Source: Pseudomonadota bacterium (lineage in GTDB: Bacteria; Pseudomonadota; Gammaproteobacteria; Burkholderiales; Burkholderiaceae_C). Taken from it: a DNA stretch of 32,819 nucleotides. The position numbers and the translations under genes are program-made. Location: NCBI GenBank assembly GCA_021825505.1, contig JAKAHP010000005.1:1-32819 (forward strand), in the 5' to 3' direction. Below are positions 26,410 to 32,819 of this stretch, one piece after another; within the stretch, counting starts at the first letter, position 1; every line of letters begins with the position of its first letter. The notes beneath the pieces were generated by a model. That model saw only the letters and a program-made list of their open reading frames with translations. It was not told the DNA's origin and made no database searches.

Positions 26410-28524
26410 ATGCAATCCGTGTTGGGTGGCGACGGCGAGGACGGGGATTCCGCTGCGGTGGCGCGCTTGGGGCGGCGTCGCTTTTTCCGTTGGGTCGGTG
26501 CCGCCGGCGTCGGGTTGTTGCCGGGCCTGCCCAGTCTGGCACGGTCGCCTGCGTCGGCGGCCGTCGAGCCGCTGCGCGGTGCGCAGCTGAGCTTGTCGGT
26601 GCAGGCGCGCAGCGTGCAGCTGGGCGAGGCGCCGGCACCCCGGGTCGCGAATGCCTGGGTGTATTGCAGCGGTGCCGTGAGTGACGCGCCGCTGGCCAAC
26701 TATCTCGGGCCCACCATCGAGCAGCGCCGCGCGCTGCCGTGCCGCGTCACATACCGCAACGCGCTGCCTGCCCACCAGGGCGCGATGCCGGTGCCGCCGG
26801 GGCTGTCGCCGCTGGACACCAGCTCGTGCGGCGGCATCGCCGCGCAATCGGACGTGGGCATCGTCGCCCATCTGCACGGTGCGCGCGTGCAGGGGCATGA
26901 GGCGGCACGCGCGCTCGAGAGCGACGGCTGGCCGCTGGTGCCGATCGGACTGGCCGACAACCCCTACGGATTCGCGCGCGAGCACAGCTGTCACTACCCG
27001 AACGACCAGCGCGCGACGCTGCTGTGGTACCACGATCACGCGATGGACCATACCGGCCCGCATGTCCACGCCGGACTGGCCGGGCTGTACTTCATCCGCG
27101 ACGCGGCCGACGACGCGGTGCTGGCCGCGCTCGGCGGCACCGCGCAGGAGCGCGTGCTGGTGATCCAGGATCGCATCCTGAACGCTGCCGGGACCGGGTT
27201 CGATTTCGATGCCGGCACGCCGGATGCGGGGCCGAACGGCCGCCCCGAGTTTCTCGGCGATCGCCTGTTCGTCAACGGCCGCCCGCCGGCGCGCCTGGCG
27301 CTGGCGCCGCGTGCGTGGCGGCTGCGTGTGCTCAACGGCTGCAATGCGCGCACCGTGGCGTTGGCGCTGTGCGATGTCGACGCGCTGCGGCGCGGCCGCG
27401 GCCGCGTCTGGTGGAGCGACCGGCTGCGCATCATCGGCAGCGACGGCGGCCTGCTGGCGCGCCCGCTCGCGCTGGCCGCCACCGACACCGTGGTGATCGC
27501 GCCGGCGCAGCGCCGCGACCTGGTCGTCGATCTTGCCGGTCTGCCGAGCGGCGTGCGCCGGCTGCGCCTGGTCAACGTCGCGCTGCGCTCGTTCGCCGAG
27601 TCCAGCGCCGAGCGGCCCGAGGACATCTATTCGACCTACGCCGCGTCGGTGCTGGCGCCGTCGCAGGCGACGCACACCGAGCTCGACGCGACGCTGTACC
27701 GGGTGCTCGGCAACGGCCGCGCCGGGGTTGCGGAAATCGATGTCGAGGGCGCCGCGCCCGCCGCGGCGAAGCCCTGGCACGCCGAGCTCGAGCGCCTGCT
27801 GCCGGCCGTGGCGTCCGACGACGACTACGTCTGGGACGGGCGCTCGCTGGGCGCGCGCGGGGGCGTGCCGTTCGGGCCGAACCGTCTGATCCTGCTGATC
27901 AGCAACACGGTCGGCGACGACGCCGGCGAAGTCGAGGTGGCGCCGGGCTGGCCGGGCTGGAACGACGTGCAGATCTTCGAGCTGCTGCCCGGCGGCGGCC
28001 ACGGCCCGCAATGGCGGCTGCCCTTCGCGGTCGATCTGGCCGCGCGCGCCGACCCCCGGCCCGGGGCGCCCAGCGCCGCGCAGGTCGCCTACACGGTGGC
28101 GCGCGGCACCTTCTTCGCGCGCGCCGACGCGCCCGACATCGCGCTCACGCACGCCTATCCGCGGCTGCACGAGCCGACCATACGCGCGCGCGCCGGGACC
28201 TACGAGCGCTGGTACGTGGCCAACATCGGCAACGACCAGCCGCTGTCGCTCGACGACGACCGACCCGACATGCACCCGTTCCACGTGCATCTGGTGCAGT
28301 TCGTCGTGCTGCGCCGCTGGGTGCTCGACGGCGGGCAGTTCCGCGCGCTGGCCGCCGACCCGCTCGACCGCATCGCGCGCCAGGACACCGCGCTGATTCC
28401 GTCGAACACCGTGGCCGAGTTGCTGGTCTGGTTTCCGCCCGGCTACAGTGGCCATTACGTCTACCACTGTCACGTGCTTGAGCACGAGGACAACTGCATG
28501 ATGTCGTCGTTCCACGTCGCCTGA
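26410..28524 (+). CDS. Multicopper oxidase (probable Tat-exported)
   Basis: 'RRRFFRWVGAAGVG' twin-Arg-like leader; copper motifs 'AHLHGA', 'WYHDHAMDHTGPHVHAGLAG', 'HPFHVHLVQF', 'HYVYHCHVLEHEDNCMM'. Confidence 0.93.
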   Translation: MQSVLGGDGEDGDSAAVARLGRRRFFRWVGAAGVGLLPGLPSLARSPASAAVEPLRGAQLSLSVQARSVQLGEAPAPRVANAWVYCSGAVSDAPLANYLGPTIEQRRALPCRVTYRNALPAHQGAMPVPPGLSPLDTSSCGGIAAQSDVGIVAHLHGARVQGHEAARALESDGWPLVPIGLADNPYGFAREHSCHYPNDQRATLLWYHDHAMDHTGPHVHAGLAGLYFIRDAADDAVLAALGGTAQERVLVIQDRILNAAGTGFDFDAGTPDAGPNGRPEFLGDRLFVNGRPPARLALAPRAWRLRVLNGCNARTVALALCDVDALRRGRGRVWWSDRLRIIGSDGGLLARPLALAATDTVVIAPAQRRDLVVDLAGLPSGVRRLRLVNVALRSFAESSAERPEDIYSTYAASVLAPSQATHTELDATLYRVLGNGRAGVAEIDVEGAAPAAAKPWHAELERLLPAVASDDDYVWDGRSLGARGGVPFGPNRLILLISNTVGDDAGEVEVAPGWPGWNDVQIFELLPGGGHGPQWRLPFAVDLAARADPRPGAPSAAQVAYTVARGTFFARADAPDIALTHAYPRLHEPTIRARAGTYERWYVANIGNDQPLSLDDDRPDMHPFHVHLVQFVVLRRWVLDGGQFRALAADPLDRIARQDTALIPSNTVAELLVWFPPGYSGHYVYHCHVLEHEDNCMMSSFHVA

Positions 28525-28532
28525 GGCGGGGT

Positions 28533-28550
28533 GGCGCGGCGTGCCGCGCC
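28533..28550. terminator. Hairpin GGCGCGGC-gt-GCCGCGCC after the multicopper oxidase
   Basis: Perfect inverted repeat 9 nt after the stop; no T-tract and a very short apical spacer. Confidence 0.35.
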
Positions 28551-28684
28551 GCTCACCTGCATCTGATGCTGCAATGCGTTCGAGCTGAGCCAGATGAAAC
28601 GGAGCTCGGGAACTGGGTGCTGAAACCAGATCTAATTCAATAGATCAAGCATTTCGCTGGATCATTGAAAGAAGGATCGTGATC

Positions 28685-29980
28685 ATGCCCACTCCTGACT
28701 CGAATGCTCCACGCATGCGACGTGCTCGCCTGACCGGTGGCTTGGCCCTGGCAGTGTGCGGCATGGTGCTGTTCACCCTGGCACAGGACAAGGCCTGCGC
28801 CAGCGACGCGCCGCCGTTGGCGCAAGACCAGCGTGCCGCGCTCGAGCGCGCGCAGCAGCACCACGATGAACAATTGGCGCGCAGGCGAGCGAAAGCCGAG
28901 AGCTTGCGCCAGGCGCAGTTCAAGGACCCGTTCCTGCGCGACGCGCCGGCGGTGGCGCAAGACCAGCGTGCCGCGCTTGAGCGCGCGCAGCAGCACCACG
29001 ATGAACAATTGGCGCGCAGGCGAGCGAAAGCCGAGAGCTTGCGCCAGGCGCAGTTCAAGGACCCGTTCCTGCGCGACGCGCCGGCGGTGGCGCGGGCGCG
29101 GGTCGAGCATCCCGAATATGCGCATGCACTGCTGAAGTCGAAGATCAGGAAGGAAGAAGCTCGGTTCGAACGCATGATGCGCGCGGTCCAGCCGTCGACG
29201 CTCGCGCAGCAGCGCGCAAAGCAGCGGAAAAAGCTGGAGACCAAGGTCGTTCGCGCACCGTTTGGCGACGAGGAAAGCGGCAGTGTGCTCGATCTTCGCT
29301 CGCATGCGGCGCAAGCGGTTGATGCGCGCCAGCCGAAGCGCGCCCCGCGACGCGTCGTTGCGCAAGGAGAAGGCGCCCGCGCTGGCGATGCGCCGCGGCC
29401 GGTGGTGCTGTGGCGCAACAAGCCGGTGGCCACCACCTCGGGCGCGGAGGCGGTCCGCATGGTGTTGCGCAGCATCGCCTACCTGCATGGTCGTGGCGAT
29501 CCGTGGTACCAGCAGGCGCGCACCTTTGCCGGCGCGGTTGGTCAGGGGCATGCGTCGGCCAGTTTCGATCAGGTCTGGCGCGGCACGCTGGGCTTGGGCT
29601 ACCGCACGCTGCCGATGGTCGCCGAGGGCAATCTGCGCGCCAGGATCGACCAGGCCATCGACGACACCAGCCTCGATACGGCGACGCTCGACAGCGCACT
29701 GATCGCATTGCCGCGGCCGATGCGCTTTGCCGACCTGCCGCAGCGCGATCGCATAGTCGCGGTGGTCGCACGCAGCGAGCCGGGCGGCGCCACCACGTCG
29801 CGCTACGTGGTGGCGGCGAAGCTCCAGCCGGATGACGCCGAGTACTCGGTCTTGACGGCGAAATGGGGTCCTGACGGGACGATGGGGCTGAGCACAAAGC
29901 GCCTGCGCACGATGAAGGAGCCCAGGCTGGTGATGGATCAGGTGGAGTACGTGATCTATCGGCCGCGCGCGTTGTACTGA
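28685..29980 (+). CDS. P8: predicted secreted paralogue, type III C-terminus, divergent N-terminus
   Basis: Signal peptide MPTPDSNAPRMRRARLTGGLALAVCGMVLFTLAQDKACA; C-terminus 'QVWRGTLGLGYR..DDTSLDTATLDSALIALPRPMRFADLPQRDRIVAVVARSEP..QVEYVIYRP'. AGGA upstream of ATG 28685. Confidence 0.85.
   Translation: MPTPDSNAPRMRRARLTGGLALAVCGMVLFTLAQDKACASDAPPLAQDQRAALERAQQHHDEQLARRRAKAESLRQAQFKDPFLRDAPAVAQDQRAALERAQQHHDEQLARRRAKAESLRQAQFKDPFLRDAPAVARARVEHPEYAHALLKSKIRKEEARFERMMRAVQPSTLAQQRAKQRKKLETKVVRAPFGDEESGSVLDLRSHAAQAVDARQPKRAPRRVVAQGEGARAGDAPRPVVLWRNKPVATTSGAEAVRMVLRSIAYLHGRGDPWYQQARTFAGAVGQGHASASFDQVWRGTLGLGYRTLPMVAEGNLRARIDQAIDDTSLDTATLDSALIALPRPMRFADLPQRDRIVAVVARSEPGGATTSRYVVAAKLQPDDAEYSVLTAKWGPDGTMGLSTKRLRTMKEPRLVMDQVEYVIYRPRALY
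28805..29074 (+). repeat. 135-nt in-frame tandem duplication in P8
   Basis: Two units (28805-28939, 28940-29074), nearly identical, encoding DAP[PA][LV]AQDQRAALERAQQHHDEQLARRRAKAESLRQAQFKDPFLR. Confidence 0.95.
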
Positions 29981-30088
29981 CGCGGCGGGGGGAGGCGCTC
30001 ACGCGCCTCTGATGAACGGCTGCGCCGCGCATAGGCCAGGCGAAAACGAGGTGCAGGAACGCAAGGCATGAGGCTCCTCTAAAGAACA

Positions 30089-30111
30089 GGATCCCGCGCC
30101 GTGCGGGATCC
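30089..30111. promoter_or_regulatory. 5'-leader hairpin GGATCCCGC-gccgt-GCGGGATCC upstream of P9
   Basis: Perfect 9-bp stem, 5-nt loop, ending 20 nt before the P9 ATG. Confidence 0.55.
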
Positions 30112-30131
30112 GTGACATAAGGATCTGCACC

Positions 30132-31541
30132 ATGCTTTCAATCGCATCGAGCTCGCCGCGCAAGCGGCGCGTGCCGCTGGTCGCCGGGATGGCGCTGGCC
30201 TTGTTCGTGCTGGCGCTGGACGACGCCTGTGCCGGCGGCGCGCAGGGCCGGCCGCGCCAGATCACGCCGCTGCCCGGCAACCAGCTGAGCTTGCTCGACT
30301 TCAGCTCGCTCGACTTCAGCGACCCGCGCGACATACTGCGCGTGCCGCCTACGCGGGTGCTGAAGCATCCCGACCGCCAGGATGCGGCCGTGCTCGCCTG
30401 GCAGCTCGACGCGAAGCTGATGGCGCAGCGGCACGCCCGGGAAGCAGGTGAGCGCAAGCGCGAGCGCAGGGATCCGTACCAGACCGGCGCGTGGAAGCTG
30501 GAGTGGCTCGAGCAATCCGAGCACGCCAGGGTGACAATGGAACAACTCGTCGAGCAGGCGAAGCAGGCCCACCAGCGGGCGATGCAAGAGACGCAGCGCA
30601 CGCCGAAGCCCAAGCTGAAGTCGATCCTCAAGCAGGCGAAGCCGACCCACGAGCAGGCGGTGCACGCGACTCAGCCGAAGCCCAAGCTGAAGTCGATCCT
30701 CAAGCAGGCGAAGCCGATCCACGAGCAGGCGGTGCACGCGACTCAGCCGGAGCCGAAGCGGCTCGCCGTTCAGAGCGCCGCTCAGCGTCGCGATCCGCAG
30801 GGCAAGATCAACCGCGGCCGTTTCGCCAGCGAGGAGCGCGGCAACCTGAGCGATCTGCACGATAACCGGGGGACGGGGCGCGAGCTGCGGCCACGCTCGC
30901 TCGCCCCGCTCAAACCCATGGCAGCGCATTTGGGCGCTGGCTACCGGGATCCTGGGGTGCAAGCGGTGGCGCAGTGGGAGGGGACGCCGCTGGAGACGGC
31001 ATCAAGCCTTGAAGCGGTGCGCATGGCGATGCTCCACATCAAGTATTTCAACGGCTCCCACGACGCGCGGCAGACGGAGGCGCAATCGACCATCAACGCC
31101 TATATTCCGGCGCGGGACGGCGCCAGTTTCGACGACATCTGGCGCAACACGCTGGGATTGACTTACCGCCCGTTGCAAGCGCCCTGCGGCGATGTGCGCG
31201 CCGCGATCGAGCAGAGCATCGACGATCCCAGCCTCGACAACTCGCAGGTCGGCAGCGCGCTGATCGCGCTGCCGAGGCCGATGCGCTTTGCCGATCTGCC
31301 GCAGCGCGAGCGCATCGCGATGGTGATCGCGCGCAGCGAGCCTGATGGCGTATCGGCGCCACGCTATGCGGTCATCGGTCGCCCCGAGCCCGATAACGTC
31401 AATTTCCGCGTGGCCTGCCCGCGCTGGCATGACGACGGTGCGATGAGCATGACGATCGAGCGGCTGTCCAAGGTCAGCAAGACGACCTTGACGATGGATC
31501 GGGTGGTGTACGTGATCTATCGGCCGCTGCCACCGTCCTGA
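30132..31541 (+). CDS. P9: predicted secreted paralogue, type III C-terminus
   Basis: Signal-peptide-like MLSIASSSPRKRRVPLVAGMALALFVLALDDACAGG; C-terminus 'DIWRNTLGLTYR..DDPSLDNSQVGSALIALPRPMRFADLPQRERIAMVIARSEP..VVYVIYRPLPPS'. Confidence 0.85.
   Translation: MLSIASSSPRKRRVPLVAGMALALFVLALDDACAGGAQGRPRQITPLPGNQLSLLDFSSLDFSDPRDILRVPPTRVLKHPDRQDAAVLAWQLDAKLMAQRHAREAGERKRERRDPYQTGAWKLEWLEQSEHARVTMEQLVEQAKQAHQRAMQETQRTPKPKLKSILKQAKPTHEQAVHATQPKPKLKSILKQAKPIHEQAVHATQPEPKRLAVQSAAQRRDPQGKINRGRFASEERGNLSDLHDNRGTGRELRPRSLAPLKPMAAHLGAGYRDPGVQAVAQWEGTPLETASSLEAVRMAMLHIKYFNGSHDARQTEAQSTINAYIPARDGASFDDIWRNTLGLTYRPLQAPCGDVRAAIEQSIDDPSLDNSQVGSALIALPRPMRFADLPQRERIAMVIARSEPDGVSAPRYAVIGRPEPDNVNFRVACPRWHDDGAMSMTIERLSKVSKTTLTMDRVVYVIYRPLPPS
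30603..30746 (+). repeat. 72-nt in-frame tandem duplication in P9
   Basis: PKPKLKSILKQAKP[TI]HEQAVHATQ twice (30603-30674, 30675-30746). Confidence 0.95.
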
Positions 31542-31577
31542 CGCGGGCCCGGGCCGGGGCGTGTCGACCGGCCCGGC

Positions 31578-31626
31578 GCGTTTCATGGTCTGAAACGCGG
31601 AACCGAAACGTTCCATGATCGGAACG
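31578..31626. promoter_or_regulatory. Two adjacent dyads, candidate enhancer sites for a sigma54 activator (PrpR-like)
   Basis: GCGTTTCA-tggtc-TGAAACGC (31578-31598) and CGTTCC-atgatc-GGAACG (31609-31626), about 30 bp apart, upstream of the sigma54-type promoter. Confidence 0.6.
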
Positions 31627-31768
31627 AGGCGGCCGCCGACGGCGCGCGCGCGTGCCGGGTTCGCGTCGCCCCCGGCACGCGTGCGCCGCGCGGTTTTCCT
31701 GCGCCGGCGCGGCCTTGGGCGGCATGCGCGAGGTCGGCGGCGGCGCGCCGCGCGCACGGCGCGCGGTT

Positions 31769-31784
31769 TGGCACGCGGTTTGCA
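31769..31784 (+). promoter_or_regulatory. Sigma54 (-24/-12) promoter of prpB
   Basis: TGGCACG-CGGT-TTGCA, matching the RpoN consensus TGGCACG-N4-TTGCW; 33 nt before the prpB ATG. Confidence 0.85.
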
Positions 31785-31817
31785 ATGCATGGCCGGTCCG
31801 ACCTTCGAGGAATAGCC

Positions 31818-32699
31818 ATGACGACTCCAGGAGCTGCCTTCCGCGCCGCGCTCAAAGCCGAATCGCCGCTGCAGGTGATCGGTGCGATCAACGCCAACCA
31901 CGCGCTGCTCGCGCGCCGCGCCGGCTACCGCGCGATCTATCTGTCGGGCGGGGGCGTCGCCGCCGGCTCGCTGGGCATGCCCGACCTGGGCATCAACACG
32001 CTCGACGACGTGCTGACCGACGTGCGCCGCATCACCGACGTGTGCGATCTGCCGCTGATCGTCGACATCGACACCGGCTTCGGCCCGAGCGCGTTCAACA
32101 TCGCGCGCACGGTCAAGAGCCTGATCAAGTTCGGCGCCGCCGGCTGCCACATCGAGGACCAGGTCGGCGCCAAGCGCTGCGGCCACCGTCCGGGCAAGGA
32201 AATCGTTCCGGCCGCCGAAATGGCCGATCGTGTGCGCGCCGCCGCCGACGCCAAGACCGACCCCGACTTCTTCCTGCTGGCGCGCACCGACGCGCTCGCC
32301 GTCGAAGGCGTGGAGCCGGCGCTGGAGCGCGCGCGGCTGTGCGTCGAGGCCGGTGCCGACGGCATCTTCGCGGAGGCGGTGCCCGACCTGGCCACCTACA
32401 AGCGCTTCGTCGACGAGCTCGGCGTGCCGATCCTGGCCAACATCACCGAATTCGGCAAGACGCCGCTGTTCACGCGCGACGAGCTCGCGTCGGTCGGCGT
32501 GGCCATCGCGCTGTATCCGCTGAGCGCGTTCCGCGCGATGAACAAGGCCGCCGAAATGGTCTACGAGACGCTGCGGCGCGAAGGCACGCAGCGTACGATC
32601 ATCGACCAGATGCAGACCCGCGAGGAGCTGTACGACCGCATCGGCTACCACGACTACGAACAGCGCCTCGACGCCGTGTTCGCGGCGACGCGCAAGTAA
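31818..32699 (+). CDS. prpB: 2-methylisocitrate lyase
   Basis: 293 aa; '[40 protein letters not shown]', '[44 protein letters not shown]'; RBS gaggaa. Confidence 0.96.
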   Translation: MTTPGAAFRAALKAESPLQVIGAINANHALLARRAGYRAIYLSGGGVAAGSLGMPDLGINTLDDVLTDVRRITDVCDLPLIVDIDTGFGPSAFNIARTVKSLIKFGAAGCHIEDQVGAKRCGHRPGKEIVPAAEMADRVRAAADAKTDPDFFLLARTDALAVEGVEPALERARLCVEAGADGIFAEAVPDLATYKRFVDELGVPILANITEFGKTPLFTRDELASVGVAIALYPLSAFRAMNKAAEMVYETLRREGTQRTIIDQMQTREELYDRIGYHDYEQRLDAVFAATRK

Positions 32700-32731
32700 A
32701 CACAAGACCACGCCATCCCAAGGAGACCGCC

Positions 32732-32819
32732 ATGACCGAAACCGCCGCCGGCTTCAAGCCGAAGAAATCCGTCGCCCTGTCGGGTACCGTCGCCGGCAAC
32801 ACCGCGCTGTGCACCGTGG
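32732..32819 (+). CDS. prpC: 2-methylcitrate synthase, N-terminal fragment (runs off window)
   Basis: MTETAAGFKPKKSVALSGTVAGNTALCTV directly after prpB; N-terminus typical of betaproteobacterial PrpC. Confidence 0.85.
   Translation, partial: MTETAAGFKPKKSVALSGTVAGNTALCTV

Noticed and set aside
26263-28515. 750-aa - strand ORF opposite the multicopper oxidase
   Set aside because: Antisense shadow; the + strand carries all copper motifs.
12278-31541. Array considered as a classical polymorphic toxin/immunity (CDI, T6SS or MafB-like) locus
   Set aside because: No small co-oriented immunity ORFs follow the members, no recognisable toxin domain or delivery domain, and the C-terminal modules recur instead of being unique. 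Kept only as a distant possibility.
31785-31817. Upstream ATG giving an 11-residue N-terminal extension of prpB
   Set aside because: It overlaps the sigma54 -12 element region; the ATG at 31818 has a good RBS and a typical PrpB N-terminus.

Overview
High-GC (betaproteobacterial / Burkholderiales-like) chromosomal window. Left flank (about 1-11.9 kb) is ordinary: a truncated PP2C-like phosphatase, a TetR regulator divergent from a PECR-like SDR / acyl-CoA ligase / enoyl-CoA hydratase operon, an AKR/LysR divergent pair, a LysE/RhtB exporter, an MCP-CheW pair, a lipoprotein and a flavodoxin-fold protein. The right edge carries prpB and the start of prpC behind a near-perfect sigma54 promoter. 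Between them (about 12.0-31.6 kb) lies the notable part: an array of nine co-oriented paralogues (called P1-P9 here; P5 is a pseudogene) of predicted Sec-exported proteins I do not recognise. They have a conserved leader and signal peptide (P1-P7), a basic repeat-rich central region, and a C-terminal module that recurs in at least three types. Type II/III members share 'DLPQ-x-[DE]-R' and end in '[VI]-[EV]-[YF]-V-[IV]-Y-R'. The array appears to have grown by segmental duplication of a unit containing rsuA and an SDR gene. One intact copy of each housekeeping gene survives, in different units, with truncated or vestigial copies elsewhere. All similarity calls were made by eye from the translations; no database search was run.
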